64,000 bases of DNA from contig NZ_JAGYPH010000001.1 of NCBI RefSeq assembly GCF_018343525.1, positions 1,679,778-1,743,777 of the forward strand, written 5' to 3'. The notes under the pieces are model-generated. The model was not told the DNA's origin. It did no database searches and saw only the letters and a program-made list of their open reading frames with translations. Below are positions 9,035 to 18,240 of the stretch, one piece after another. Source of the DNA: Lederbergia citrea (GTDB lineage Bacteria > Bacillota > Bacilli > Bacillales > Bacillaceae_C). How positions within the stretch are numbered: position 1 is the first letter of the stretch; each line of letters starts with the position of its first letter. The translations under genes and the position numbers were made by a program.

Positions 9035-9556
9035 ATTTCCGCTTTTCCTCTCTTGAGAACAACACTTTTTTAACTTTTACAGGCAATGGAACCGTGCTCG
9101 ATTTACCGTGAACAGCATTTTTTCTTCTTGAAGGTAAATCGAACTGCACTCCATTTCCCGTGAACCACATTTTTTCTCCTTGAAGGGCAATCGAACTGCA
9201 CTCCATTTACCGTGGACAACATTTTTTCTTCTTTAAGGTAAATCGAAATGTACTCCATTTACCGTGAACATCATTTTTTCGTCTTTAGGGTAAATCGAAA
9301 TGTACTCCATTTACCGTGAACATCATTTTTTCTTCTTTAAGGGCAATCGAAATGTACTCCATTTACCGTGAACATCATTTTTTCTTCTTTGAGGGCAATC
9401 GAAATGTACTCCATTTACCGTGAACATCATTTTGTCTTCTTTAAGGTAAATCGAATTGAACTCCATTTACCGAAAACAACATTTGTTCTTCTTCAAGGGC
9501 AATCGAAATGTACTCCATTTACCATGAACATCTTTTTTTCTTCTTTAAGGTAAATC
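9035..9556. repeat. Tandem array of 52-bp repeats (minisatellite)
   Basis: Eight good units start at 9139, 9191, 9243, 9295, 9347, 9399, 9451 and 9503, exactly 52 bp apart; diverged units start at 9087 and about 9035. Each unit reads TCGAAATGTACTCCATTTAC, then CGTGAACATCATTTTTTC, then TTCTTTAAG and either GGTAAA or GGGCAA. Units with GGTAAA can pair with ATTTACC of the next unit across a 13-nt loop; GGGCAA units cannot. The period is not a multiple of three and the short frames across it have no ribosome-binding sites, so it is non-coding. It fills the gap between two convergent genes. There are no spacers, so it is not CRISPR. Confidence 0.92.
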
Positions 9557-9569
9557 TATCAGTTGAGAA

Positions 9570-9620
9570 TCAAAAAAGAAAGCAAGCTGTCAGAAACTTA
9601 ATTGACTTTCTCTGACAGCT
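9570..9620 (-). terminator. Terminator of yhgE
   Basis: AGCTGTCAGA and TCTGACAGCT form a perfect 10-bp stem; on the minus strand it is followed by CTTTCTTTTTTG. Confidence 0.8.
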
Positions 9621-9634
9621 CAATTTCTCCTCTT

Positions 9635-11872
9635 TTACATTTCATTTACTAATTGGAATTGTTTTTTATGTTTATAATGAAAAAATCCAACAGTCATCAT
9701 CATAAATCCAACCAAATACGCACTTAGGATTCCTAGGTTTTTCCACATAAAAGTGAAATCTCCACTAGAAATGACCGATTTATATGCCCGAACAGAGTAA
9801 GTCATCGGCAATGCTGTATTAAATGGCTGCAGTTGCTGTGGAATCAACTCAAGTGGGAATGTCCCTGCGCTCGTTGTTAACTGCAAGATTAATATGATGA
9901 TAGCTATAAATCTTCCCGGATCTCCGAACATAGTAACTAAGAATTGAATTAAAGCGATAAATGATAGACTCGTAACAATCGTCGTCAAAATAAATAACGG
10001 TACGCTTTGAACCTCAATTCCAAGTCCGAAAAGCATAATGACAACAGCTATTAGTGATTGTAGCACTCCAACAATCGCGATAACGCCAAATTTCCCGATA
10101 AACCATGAGAAACCATTTTTTGGACGTGTTGCTGGCTCTCGAAGTGGGAATACAATCGACAATAGAAGCGCTCCGACGAATAAACCAAGCGATAAAAAGT
10201 AGGGTGCAAATCCAGTACCATAGTTCGGAACTTTGTTGATTGCTTTATTTTCAACTTTTACAGGCTCGCCCATCATATCGTATGTGTCACCAGTTGCGTG
10301 AACGGAGCCGGCTTTATTAGCAGCTTTCCCAAGCTTCTCTTTCATTTCTGACGTACCTTCCTGTAGCTTCTGGGTACCGTCTGCTAGCTCTGTTGATCCA
10401 TCTGCCAATTGGCGGCTGCCGTCGCTTAATTTGCCTGAACCATCAGCCAGTTCACTCATTCCGCCATTTAATTTAGAAGCACCATTATTCAGTTCCCTCG
10501 CTCCTGATGTTGCCTCATTTAATTTTTGATCGAAAAGAGTCATACCATTTACTAATTCCGTTTGACCAGCTGCAAGCTTATTAGCGCCATCTGTGAGAGT
10601 TGCAGTCCCAGATGTAAGTTCAGCAAGTCCAGCCTTGAACTGTTTCTGGCCGTTATTTAATTCTTCTATCTTGTTGGCAAGTGTACTTGCGCCATTTTGA
10701 AGTTCACCTGCTGATGTTTGCAGTTGCTCTGTCCCAGCTGCAAGGTTGCCGCTGCCAGCTTCTATTTGGGAAATACCCTCTTCAAGTTTTGATTTTAATT
10801 GATTTCCTAATTGTGCCTTAACTTCATCGGGAAGAGGTAAGCCAGCTATGACCGCATCAATTTCACTCAGTTGATTTTTCATTTGCTGAACGCCTGCATG
10901 CAATTGATTTGCACCTTGAGCAACCTGCCCTGCCCCCGCTTGAAATTCTGTCAATTTATTTGCTAAAGTAGCAGCACCATCTTGGATTTTGGCTGTACCG
11001 CCAATGATTTCACCCATTGAACTGTCTGCTTGACCAAGTCCCGCTTGAATTTCTTTTGCCCCTCCTGCCAATTTATGTGCGCCATCATTTGCTGTTTCAA
11101 CACCATTCAGTAATTGACCGTGTCCATCAGCAAGTTGGTTGAGTCCATTGGCAAGTTTTGAGGTTCCGGCTGCAAGTTCACCTGTTCCCGCCTGAACTTT
11201 TGAAACTCCGTTTTGAAATTCGATAGATTTGGAAGCAAGATGATCAAGATTCTCTTTCAGTTTTTTCGACCCATTTGATAATTTTCCTACTCCTTCATCT
11301 AATTCACTAGCGCCGTCACTCGCCTGTGCAAACCCATCGGCCAGTTCTTTTACTTTATCAAACATAGTTTCGGAATATGTCGCTATCACTTCTTTCGAAA
11401 CGGCAGATTTAATTTCTTTGACGGCTGTTTCCCCAATTTGAGCGGATAAAAAGTTAAAGCTTTCATTTGGAACATATTTTAGTTCCAATTTTTTTGGTTT
11501 ATCATCCAATAATGTTGTTGCATTTTCTGAAAAAGTTTCAGGAATTTCAACTAACATATAATATTTCTCTGCTTTCAAATCCTGATAGCCACGATTTTTG
11601 TCAACAAAATGAAAAGAAAATTGATCATTCTCTTTTAATTTTTTCACTAGTTCATCGCCCAACTGCAACTTTTCTCCTTCGAACATAGCACCCTTGTCAT
11701 TGTTTACAATGGCTACTGGTAAATCCTGGAGCCGGTCATATGGATTCCAAAAAGCCCATAGGAACATGCCACTATATAAAACTGGGATAAGCATGACAGC
11801 AATAAGTGGGATGAGTAACTTTTTGTTTCGAAAAACAGCTTTCCATTCAGAAGAAAATGATGTGTGTTTCAT
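9635..11872 (-). CDS. yhgE: YhgE/Pip-type membrane protein
   Basis: A 745-aa protein. Residues about 18-40 form the first membrane helix; the next part is the extracytoplasmic YhgE/Pip N-terminal domain (PVAIVNNDKGA). Residues about 185-520 are a long run of 7-residue pseudo-repeats of the form L-x-x-G-x-x-x/A-D-G-x, which form an extended coiled coil. The last 200 residues contain five further helices related to ABC-2-type permeases. B. subtilis YhgE, Lactococcus phage-infection protein Pip and the type VII secretion protein EsaA share this layout. The gene follows the TetR gene yhgD and carries the same operator-like sequence upstream. Export of an unknown substrate is an inference. Confidence 0.9.
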   Translation of the reverse strand: MKHTSFSSEWKAVFRNKKLLIPLIAVMLIPVLYSGMFLWAFWNPYDRLQDLPVAIVNNDKGAMFEGEKLQLGDELVKKLKENDQFSFHFVDKNRGYQDLKAEKYYMLVEIPETFSENATTLLDDKPKKLELKYVPNESFNFLSAQIGETAVKEIKSAVSKEVIATYSETMFDKVKELADGFAQASDGASELDEGVGKLSNGSKKLKENLDHLASKSIEFQNGVSKVQAGTGELAAGTSKLANGLNQLADGHGQLLNGVETANDGAHKLAGGAKEIQAGLGQADSSMGEIIGGTAKIQDGAATLANKLTEFQAGAGQVAQGANQLHAGVQQMKNQLSEIDAVIAGLPLPDEVKAQLGNQLKSKLEEGISQIEAGSGNLAAGTEQLQTSAGELQNGASTLANKIEELNNGQKQFKAGLAELTSGTATLTDGANKLAAGQTELVNGMTLFDQKLNEATSGARELNNGASKLNGGMSELADGSGKLSDGSRQLADGSTELADGTQKLQEGTSEMKEKLGKAANKAGSVHATGDTYDMMGEPVKVENKAINKVPNYGTGFAPYFLSLGLFVGALLLSIVFPLREPATRPKNGFSWFIGKFGVIAIVGVLQSLIAVVIMLFGLGIEVQSVPLFILTTIVTSLSFIALIQFLVTMFGDPGRFIAIIILILQLTTSAGTFPLELIPQQLQPFNTALPMTYSVRAYKSVISSGDFTFMWKNLGILSAYLVGFMMMTVGFFHYKHKKQFQLVNEM

Positions 11873-11908
11873 TGTTGATTAATGCCTCCTAAAATCTAAA
11901 ATACTAAA

Positions 11909-11931
11909 TGACCATTTATCTCAATCGGTCA
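11909..11931. promoter_or_regulatory. Operator-like inverted repeat upstream of yhgE (putative YhgD site)
   Basis: TGACCA-N11-CGGTCA, 23 bp, 37 bp before the yhgE start. The same arms with the same N11 spacing lie upstream of yhgD at 12558, one arm base differing. Confidence 0.6.
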
Positions 11932-11956
11932 CTTTTAGGTAAAAAATGAGGATCAT

Positions 11957-12529
11957 CTACTTTGATAATCCTGTAAATAAATAAAATTCAAAAAGAGAGG
12001 TGATTTTTTCCCTGGAAAGTGGTTCATGGTGTTTTTCCCAGTCAATAATAAGCGAAAAATAAAGCTTTAACATAATGAATGCGGTCATCTCAGGATCACA
12101 TTCTTTAATTTCACCTTTTTCAATTGCCACGGAAACCTTTTCTTTAATGTAATTGATGATTGCTTTTTCAACCTTTTGTAATACATCCATTACAGCAGGT
12201 GTACCTATTTCTTTTTCTTCTTGAAAAAGCTTAATCGTCAGCTGGTGCTCTTTCCGAAACTCTAATAATCGATAAAGAGTGCGATTGGCATTTTCATGAA
12301 AAGAGAGATCATCTTGAATCGTTTCTTCCGCTTTAGCCTTCATTTCTTTAATTAGGGAGGTGACAATTTCATCAAGCAGTTCCTCTTTATTATTAAAAAA
12401 TGTATAAATCGTTCCCTTGCCTACGTTTGCTAACTTTGCCACCTGATCCATTGTCGTTGCCTTATACCCAAATAAAGAAAAGGATTTGGTTGCAGCATCA
12501 ATAATTAACTGTTTCCGGTCAACAGACAT
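11957..12529 (-). CDS. yhgD: TetR/AcrR-family regulator YhgD
   Basis: A 190-aa TetR-type repressor. The N-terminal helix-turn-helix is clear (residues about 5-50: AATKSFSLFGYKATTMDQVAKLANVGKGTIYTFF as consecutive helices), followed by an all-alpha ligand domain without identifiable ligand. The ATG at 12529 is preferred: GAGGTG lies about 9 nt upstream, and the GTG at 12541 overlaps the Shine-Dalgarno itself. It sits directly upstream of yhgE, as in B. subtilis. Matching TGACC(A)-N11-(T)GGTCA palindromes before both genes indicate that YhgD represses itself and yhgE. Confidence 0.9.
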   Translation of the reverse strand: MSVDRKQLIIDAATKSFSLFGYKATTMDQVAKLANVGKGTIYTFFNNKEELLDEIVTSLIKEMKAKAEETIQDDLSFHENANRTLYRLLEFRKEHQLTIKLFQEEKEIGTPAVMDVLQKVEKAIINYIKEKVSVAIEKGEIKECDPEMTAFIMLKLYFSLIIDWEKHHEPLSREKITSLFEFYLFTGLSK

Positions 12530-12557
12530 ATCCAAATTCACCTCTTTTTAAGGAGAT

Positions 12558-12580
12558 TGACCATAAAACTCATTTGGTCA
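12558..12580. promoter_or_regulatory. Operator-like inverted repeat upstream of yhgD (putative autoregulatory site)
   Basis: Perfect palindrome arms TGACCA and TGGTCA separated by 11 bp, located 29 bp before the yhgD start; length and symmetry are typical of TetR-family operators. Confidence 0.65.
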
Positions 12581-12643
12581 TTAAGTACATCACCTAAAAT
12601 ATCATATATCATTCTTTTATGCAATATTTTATCAAAATAAAAA

Positions 12644-12661
12644 CGGCCATTCATTTGGCCG
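12644..12661 (-). terminator. Terminator of the hemE-hemH-hemY operon
   Basis: CGGCCA, TTCATT loop, TGGCCG; on the minus strand it follows the hemY stop codon at once and is followed by TTTTTATTTTG. Confidence 0.85.
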
Positions 12662-12664
12662 CTT

Positions 12665-14074
12665 TTATTGCAAGTATTCAATTACCTCTTCAACTGCCGC
12701 TTTTCCTTGATCGATGCAATCTGGAAGCCCAAGACCTTCAAATGAGCTGCCAATAACGAAAACACCCGGCATATTTGCTCCTACTTGTGCTTTCATTGTC
12801 TTAACTCGTTCCTGATGGCCAACTGTGTATTGCGGCATCGCATTTTTCCAACGTGTAACAATCGTAAATTCAGGAGTTGCCAAAATATTCATCGTTTCTT
12901 TTAAATCATCAAGGACAATTTTCTCAATTTCAGCATCTGATAAATCCACAACTGTTTCTTCACCTGCACGGCCAACATAACAACGCAGCAAAACTTTTCC
13001 TTCCGGTGTTGTGTGCGGCCACTTTTTATGTGTCCACGTACAGGCGGTTATTGTGTAATCACTATTTCTTGACACGACAAAGCCCGTTCCGTCCAGCTTA
13101 TCTTCAATTTCTTCCGCATCAAAAGCCATGGCCACTGTCGCAACGGAAGTAGCCGGCATTTCTTTAAAATTACTAAGAAATTCATGTTCCGGGAACAAAT
13201 CAGCAAGGGCTAAATGCGGCAGTGCGACAACGATACTGTCCGCTTGCAATGTTTCACCATTATTAAGGGAAACTTCATATGCATCATTATTTTTTTCAAC
13301 AGATAAAACACGAGTCCCTTTCATTACTGAGCCAGGTGACATTTTGTCTTCAATGGCATCAACCAATGATTCTAAGCCGCCTTTTAACGTTAGAAAAATC
13401 CCTTGGTTCTTACTGTTCAAACGATTTTTAGGCGCTTGGGGTGTCGTCTTTTTCATCCCGAGAATCAAGCTGCGATGATCTCGTTCAACTTGATAAAATT
13501 GGGGAAATGTTGACATAAGGCTGAGCTGGTCTATATCGCCTGCGTAAATCCCTGATAAAAGTGGTTCTATTAAATTTTCAACTACTTCGTCTCCAAGGCG
13601 TCTCCGGAAAAAATCCCCTAAGGATTGATCCCCTTCCGTTTTGGAACGAGGCATAATGAAATCGCCCACAGCTCTCATTTTTCCTTGAACGGAGAACAAG
13701 TCTGTTGTGACAAATGGACCCAGTTTCGTTGGAATTCCCATGACTGCGCCCTTAGGCATTGGATGAAGCTTATCCTTTACAAGTACAAAGGCTCTGCCTG
13801 CCGTATTATTGACAAGGTCATTCTCCAAGCCAACATCTTTTGCTAGTTCAGCTGCACTTGTCTTTCTTTCTAAAAAGGAATCTGGACCTTTTTCTATAAT
13901 AAAACCGTCTTTATATACTGTCTGTATTTTGCCCCCTAATTTATGACTTGCTTCCACTAGGGTGACATCAACTAGCTGGTTTTGATTCGCATATTCTTTT
14001 TGCAGATAATAGGCTGCTGTCAAACCGGTTATTCCACCACCGATCACAACAACCTTTTTCTTCTGTTCTTTCAA
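12665..14074 (-). CDS. hemY: Coproporphyrinogen III / protoporphyrinogen oxidase
   Basis: A 469-aa FAD-dependent oxidase. The dinucleotide-binding motif VVVIGGGITGLTAAYYL lies at residues 8-24 and the C-terminal FAD signature GLGLPDCIDQGK at about 448-459. In Gram-positive bacteria this enzyme (HemY, also called CgoX) oxidises coproporphyrinogen III to coproporphyrin III in the coproporphyrin-dependent heme route. It starts with TTG after GAAGAAGGCG and is the third gene of hemE-hemH-hemY, 31 bp after hemH. The family is membrane-associated but soluble in Bacillus. Confidence 0.95.
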   Translation of the reverse strand: MKEQKKKVVVIGGGITGLTAAYYLQKEYANQNQLVDVTLVEASHKLGGKIQTVYKDGFIIEKGPDSFLERKTSAAELAKDVGLENDLVNNTAGRAFVLVKDKLHPMPKGAVMGIPTKLGPFVTTDLFSVQGKMRAVGDFIMPRSKTEGDQSLGDFFRRRLGDEVVENLIEPLLSGIYAGDIDQLSLMSTFPQFYQVERDHRSLILGMKKTTPQAPKNRLNSKNQGIFLTLKGGLESLVDAIEDKMSPGSVMKGTRVLSVEKNNDAYEVSLNNGETLQADSIVVALPHLALADLFPEHEFLSNFKEMPATSVATVAMAFDAEEIEDKLDGTGFVVSRNSDYTITACTWTHKKWPHTTPEGKVLLRCYVGRAGEETVVDLSDAEIEKIVLDDLKETMNILATPEFTIVTRWKNAMPQYTVGHQERVKTMKAQVGANMPGVFVIGSSFEGLGLPDCIDQGKAAVEEVIEYLQ

Positions 14075-14105
14075 GGTTAAATCGCCTTCTTCGTATATAT
14101 TAGTG

Positions 14106-15038
14106 TTATTTGTCTAATTGTTTTAAAACAACATTTGCCATCGCATCAATAAAATCAGGCTGTGCATCTGGCATGGCAGGGCGATAATAAGCAGCACCCA
14201 CTTCGTCTGTCACTACTTTACATTCGTGGTCATTATCATAGAGAACCTCTAGATGTGTGGAAACAAATCCTACTGGAATGTAAACAAATGCTTTATAGCC
14301 TTTTTCATTAAAAAGATCTCGCGTCAAATCCTGCACGTCTGGTCCGAGCCATGGTTCAGGCGTATTGCCTTCACTTTGCCAGCCGACTGCATATTCAGAA
14401 ATGCCCGCTTCATTGGCAATAAGTTCAGCTGTTTCCTGAAGCTGCTCAGGATACGGATCACCGAATTGGAGAATTTTTTCTGGAAGGCTATGTGCTGATA
14501 CAATTAAGCACGCTGCATTCCTTTCCTCTTCGGGCATTCCTTCATATACTTCCTTGACCTTGTTCACCCAGTAGTCGATGAATTTAGGCTCCTGATACCA
14601 GCTTTCTACCGAAGTAATCCTTAAGCCACCAAGCTTATCGGCAGTTTCTTTCGCACGTCCATTGTAAGATTTTACGCTGAAAGTAGAAAAATGTGGGGCA
14701 AGTACAATGGAAACAGCTTCTTCAAGCCCATCTGCATGCATTTTCTCCACAGCATCTTCAATAAACGGCTCAATATGCTTTAAGCCTATGTATGCTTTAA
14801 ATTCAATTTCATCTTGAATTTCATTCAGGCGGTCTTGAAGGCCAAATGCCTGTTGCTCTGTTATTTTTGCAAGCGGAGAAATGCCCCCAATCGCTTGATA
14901 ACGATTTTCCAAATCCTCGAGAGCTTCCTTCGAAGGCGGTCTTCCATGGCGAATATGTGTATAATATCGTTCGATATCGTCTTCATGATATGGTGTTCCG
15001 TAGGCCATTACTAATAGCCCCATTTGCTTTTTAGCCAA
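14106..15038 (-). CDS. hemH: Coproporphyrin III ferrochelatase
   Basis: A 310-aa chelatase of B. subtilis HemH length. It inserts Fe2+ into coproporphyrin III (CpfC in current nomenclature). Visible features: the N-terminal [10 protein letters not shown], the active-site segment [12 protein letters not shown] with the invariant histidine near residue 183, the acidic E of the [12 protein letters not shown] loop, and [15 protein letters not shown] near the C-terminus. It starts with TTG preceded by AAAGGAG. It lies 14 bp downstream of hemE and is cotranscribed with it. Confidence 0.95.
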   Translation of the reverse strand: MAKKQMGLLVMAYGTPYHEDDIERYYTHIRHGRPPSKEALEDLENRYQAIGGISPLAKITEQQAFGLQDRLNEIQDEIEFKAYIGLKHIEPFIEDAVEKMHADGLEEAVSIVLAPHFSTFSVKSYNGRAKETADKLGGLRITSVESWYQEPKFIDYWVNKVKEVYEGMPEEERNAACLIVSAHSLPEKILQFGDPYPEQLQETAELIANEAGISEYAVGWQSEGNTPEPWLGPDVQDLTRDLFNEKGYKAFVYIPVGFVSTHLEVLYDNDHECKVVTDEVGAAYYRPAMPDAQPDFIDAMANVVLKQLDK

Positions 15039-15052
15039 GCTTATGCACTCCT

Positions 15053-16105
15053 TTATCGCGTTTGCTTGATTTTTTCTGCACTGTATTCATGAATAAATGC
15101 AGTTAGACGTTTTAACATTTCAGGATTAACTTCTGGGAAAACTCCGTGCCCTAAATTGAAAATAAAGCCAGGCTTTTCAATTCCTTGGTCAATAATCTCT
15201 TTCGCACGCTCTTCAACTGTCTCCCAGTTAGAAATTAAAACAGCTGGGTCTAAATTACCTTGTACCGCTTTTGTCACACCGAGCTTACGTGCATCAGCAA
15301 TTGGTAATCTCCAATCGAGACCGACTACATCAAGCGGTAAGTCATTCCATTCAAGTGCCAAGTGGCTTGCGCCTACTCCGTGCATAATGAGCGGAACTTG
15401 AGTTTCTCTCATTTCTGTGAAGATTTTTGCCATGAATGGTTTAATAAATTTCTGATAGTCTGCTCGACTTAATGCACCAACCCATGAATCAAAGATTTGT
15501 AGAGCACTTGCGCCCGCTTTAACTTGGGCTTTCAAATACGTTACGGTCATTTCCGATAGCTTTTCCATTAACAAATTCCAGGACTTTGGCTCTGAATACA
15601 TGAAAGCTTTCGTTTTATGATAGTTTTTCGATGGTCCACCTTCAATCATATAGCTCGCTAATGTGAAAGGAGCTCCAGCAAAACCAATCAAAGGAACCGT
15701 CAGTTGTTCTTCAGTTAAAATTTTGATTGTATCAAGCACATACGGAATATCTTTTTCAGGATCAATCTCCCCGAGTCTTTCCACATCTGCTGTCGAGCGG
15801 ATTGGATTGTCAATCACAGGGCCAATGCCACTTTTAATTTCAACATCTACACCTAAAGCTGGTAATGGAGTCATAATATCTTTATATAAAATTGCTGCAT
15901 CGACATCATACATGTCAACAGGTAAACGTGTAACGTAGGCACAAATTTCCGGCTGATGCGTAATCTCAAATAAAGAATATTTTTCTTTTATTTTCCGATA
16001 TTCTGCTTGAGAACGCCCTGCTTGCCGCATATACCAAACTGGAACATGATCGGTTCTCTCACCTCTCGCTGCTCTCAAAAATGTATCGTTCGTAATTCTT
16101 GTCAT
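15053..16105 (-). CDS. hemE: Uroporphyrinogen decarboxylase
   Basis: A 350-aa enzyme converting uroporphyrinogen III to coproporphyrinogen III by four decarboxylations. The N-terminal signature [16 protein letters not shown] is present, along with the catalytic aspartate in LYKDIMTPL and the [10 protein letters not shown] loop at the C-terminus. The ATG at 16105 (AAAGGTGGA about 9 nt upstream) gives the family's usual length; a TTG 21 nt upstream overlaps the ribosome-binding site. First gene of the hemE-hemH-hemY operon, divergent from hmoB. Confidence 0.95.
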   Translation of the reverse strand: MTRITNDTFLRAARGERTDHVPVWYMRQAGRSQAEYRKIKEKYSLFEITHQPEICAYVTRLPVDMYDVDAAILYKDIMTPLPALGVDVEIKSGIGPVIDNPIRSTADVERLGEIDPEKDIPYVLDTIKILTEEQLTVPLIGFAGAPFTLASYMIEGGPSKNYHKTKAFMYSEPKSWNLLMEKLSEMTVTYLKAQVKAGASALQIFDSWVGALSRADYQKFIKPFMAKIFTEMRETQVPLIMHGVGASHLALEWNDLPLDVVGLDWRLPIADARKLGVTKAVQGNLDPAVLISNWETVEERAKEIIDQGIEKPGFIFNLGHGVFPEVNPEMLKRLTAFIHEYSAEKIKQTR

Positions 16106-16374
16106 AATTTGCAGTCCACCTTTCAAGGTTTCTTATGTATATTGTATTATAAAAGCTACATTAACTAAAAATTTATCATCTGTACAATCCGTTCTTACTA
16201 TAGTATTTTTCCTGTCCAAAGTATAGGTAACCACAACTCTTGTCATAAATTTGTCCTTTTTGGCTATCCTTTTGTTCACTACTTATCCACAAGCTGGTTT
16301 TATTAGGCAAATTCAGGGTAAAGTTTGTGATATGAATAACAAAAGCGCGAGCGCCTGAAAACTGGAGGGATTGA

Positions 16375-16890
16375 ATGTTCACATATATTACATCTGGAAC
16401 GTATGATTTTTTGAAAAAAATTGCAGAAAAGCATACCACCGAAAATATGCTATTAATGCAGAGTGTCCAATCGTCACATTTATGGCATGAGACATCTAAG
16501 GCTACTGTGTTTCAATCTCCACGCAAATATGAAGTGATTGATGCTGCGGGGGATTTTTCTGAAGTTGGCTTTGTCGCGTGCAATAATATACCTGTTCGAG
16601 ACGAAGGCCGCCCCGTTTTTGAATTTGGATTTACAAACCAAGAAAAGCTTATCGAAAATGAGCCTGGTTTTATAGCGATGCGCGTACTACGCCCACTTTC
16701 AAGTGATACTTACGTATTCATGACGATGTGGGAAGATGAAGAAGCTTACGAAGCTTGGAAAAGCTCTAAAACATTCGCAAAAGTACACACTCAAACGGAA
16801 AGTGCTAAATCAGTCGGAAGTGTATTTTCAGGTCCGTCCTATGTCTCCACTTTCTTTGTTGGAGACGAAGAGATTGAAGAAGCAAAATAA
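16375..16890 (+). CDS. hmoB: Heme-degrading monooxygenase HmoB
   Basis: A 171-aa protein with a C-terminal antibiotic-biosynthesis-monooxygenase (dimeric ferredoxin-like) domain, residues about 65-155 (VFEFGFTNQEKLIENEPGFIAMRVLRP, given here in pieces: NEPGFIAMRV, YVFMTMWEDEEAYEAW, HTQTESA). This matches B. subtilis HmoB (YhgC), which binds heme and breaks the porphyrin to release iron. GGAGGG sits 6 nt before the ATG. Divergent placement beside the heme biosynthetic operon fits a role in heme homeostasis. A strong terminator follows. Confidence 0.9.
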   Translation: MFTYITSGTYDFLKKIAEKHTTENMLLMQSVQSSHLWHETSKATVFQSPRKYEVIDAAGDFSEVGFVACNNIPVRDEGRPVFEFGFTNQEKLIENEPGFIAMRVLRPLSSDTYVFMTMWEDEEAYEAWKSSKTFAKVHTQTESAKSVGSVFSGPSYVSTFFVGDEEIEEAK

Positions 16891-16900
16891 TCAAAATGTA

Positions 16901-16940
16901 AAAACGGTTTGGAAATTCTATATTTCCAAACCGTTTTTTT
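16901..16940 (+). terminator. Terminator of hmoB
   Basis: A perfect 15-bp stem (AAAACGGTTTGGAAA with its complement), 7-nt loop, then T run. Confidence 0.95.
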
Positions 16941-17028
16941 ACTATTTGTAATTTCTAAACAAATCCGCCGAAAAATTGCTATAATTATTTCGATACTAAA
17001 AATATTTTATAGGCGGGTGTTCATACAT

Positions 17029-18201
17029 ATGAAACAAATTCTATTTGAACAATTAGAAAATCATTATGACGAAATGGTTGAAATTAGACGATATTTGCAT
17101 CAACATCCCGAACTTTCTTTTAAGGAAGTAGAAACAGCTGCCTATATAGCCGATTTTTATAAGCAACTTGGCGTAGATGTACAAACTAATGTGGGTGGAA
17201 ATGGTGTCGTCGCTCGTATAAAAGGCGGCAAGCCAGGTAAAACCGTTGCCCTAAGAGCGGATTTCGATGCTTTGCCGATTCACGAAGAAACAGATGTTTC
17301 ATTTAAATCGCTCGTACCTGGGGTAATGCACGCGTGCGGTCATGATGGACATACAGCAACATTATTGGTCCTGGCAAAAGTTCTTCACGGGATGAAAGAG
17401 GAACTCTCTGGAGAATATGTGATGATCCATCAGCATGCGGAAGAATATGCTCCAGGCGGCGCTGTTTCCATGATTGAGGACGGTTGTCTTGACGGGGTAG
17501 ATGTTATTTTCGGCACACACCTATGGGCAGACGCTCCATACGGTACAATTCGCTATCGAAAAGGACCAATTATGGCAGCAGCCGATCGGTTTGAAATTAC
17601 AATTAAAGGCTATGGCGGTCACGGTGCACAGCCTCATAAAACTAAAGATGCAATTGTGATTGGTTCACAGCTTGTCATGAATTTACAGCAAATTGTCAGT
17701 AGAAAAGTGGATCCAATCGAATCAGCTGTGCTTTCAATCGGCTCTTTCGTTTCCGATAATGCGTTTAATGTCATTGCGGATAGCGCAAGGATTGGTGGAA
17801 CGGTACGTACCTTCAATGAAGATGTGAGGGATATAATTGAAGATGAAATAGAAAGAATTGTAAAAGGCACATGCTTGGCTGCTGGTTGTGAATATGAATT
17901 CGAGTACCCAAGAGGCTACCCGGCGGTTGTCAACCATGATGCCGAAACGGAATTTCTCGTTACATGCGCGGAAGAAGTACCGGAGAACACAAACATAGTA
18001 GAAGCAAAGCCTGAAATGGGCGGTGAAGACTTCGCCTATTATTTACAACATGTTAATGGAACCTTCTTTTTCACAGGAGCAATGCCGGATAACGTCGATC
18101 ATCCCTATCCCCATCATCACCCGAAATTTGATATAAATGAAAAAGCAATGCTGGCAGCGGCTAAAACACTCGGCTGGGCAGCATTAAAGTCTCAGCCATA
18201 A
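17029..18201 (+). CDS. yhaA: M20 family amidohydrolase YhaA
   Basis: A 390-aa metal-dependent amidohydrolase (N-acyl-L-amino acid amidohydrolase/hippurate hydrolase type). The di-metal site is visible: MHACGHDGHTATLL (about residues 98-111), HQHAEEYAPGG with the catalytic Glu pair, GTHLWAD, and the terminal HHHPKFDINEKAM. The dimerisation or lid domain lies between about 180 and 295. The ATG at 17029 matches the family N-terminus (QLENHYDEMVEIRRYLHQHP region); an upstream in-frame start would read through the hmoB terminator. A TATAAT at 16979 may be its -10 box. Convergent with ecsB, as in B. subtilis. Confidence 0.9.
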   Translation: MKQILFEQLENHYDEMVEIRRYLHQHPELSFKEVETAAYIADFYKQLGVDVQTNVGGNGVVARIKGGKPGKTVALRADFDALPIHEETDVSFKSLVPGVMHACGHDGHTATLLVLAKVLHGMKEELSGEYVMIHQHAEEYAPGGAVSMIEDGCLDGVDVIFGTHLWADAPYGTIRYRKGPIMAAADRFEITIKGYGGHGAQPHKTKDAIVIGSQLVMNLQQIVSRKVDPIESAVLSIGSFVSDNAFNVIADSARIGGTVRTFNEDVRDIIEDEIERIVKGTCLAAGCEYEFEYPRGYPAVVNHDAETEFLVTCAEEVPENTNIVEAKPEMGGEDFAYYLQHVNGTFFFTGAMPDNVDHPYPHHHPKFDINEKAMLAAAKTLGWAALKSQP

Positions 18202-18205
18202 ACAC

Positions 18206-18240
18206 ATTTCACCCGGAGAAAATCCCCGGGTGATTTTTTT
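18206..18240. terminator. Bidirectional terminator between yhaA and ecsB
   Basis: TCACCCGG... and CCGGGTGA arms, short loop, T7; touches the ecsB stop codon. Confidence 0.85.

Noticed and set aside
9006..9553. Short reading frames across the 52-bp repeats (9006-9206 minus, 9368-9553 plus)
   Set aside because: The repeat period is not a multiple of three, frames change between units, and no ribosome-binding sites precede them.
9035..9556. CRISPR-like array
   Set aside because: Units are contiguous 52-bp repeats without unique spacers, and no cas genes are nearby.
16176..16439. 87-aa minus-strand frame between hemE and hmoB
   Set aside because: It overlaps the hmoB start and ribosome-binding site, has no Shine-Dalgarno of its own and an unlikely composition.
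16909..17028. N-terminal extension of YhaA
   Set aside because: It would start inside the hmoB terminator hairpin and adds residues not found in the M20 family.
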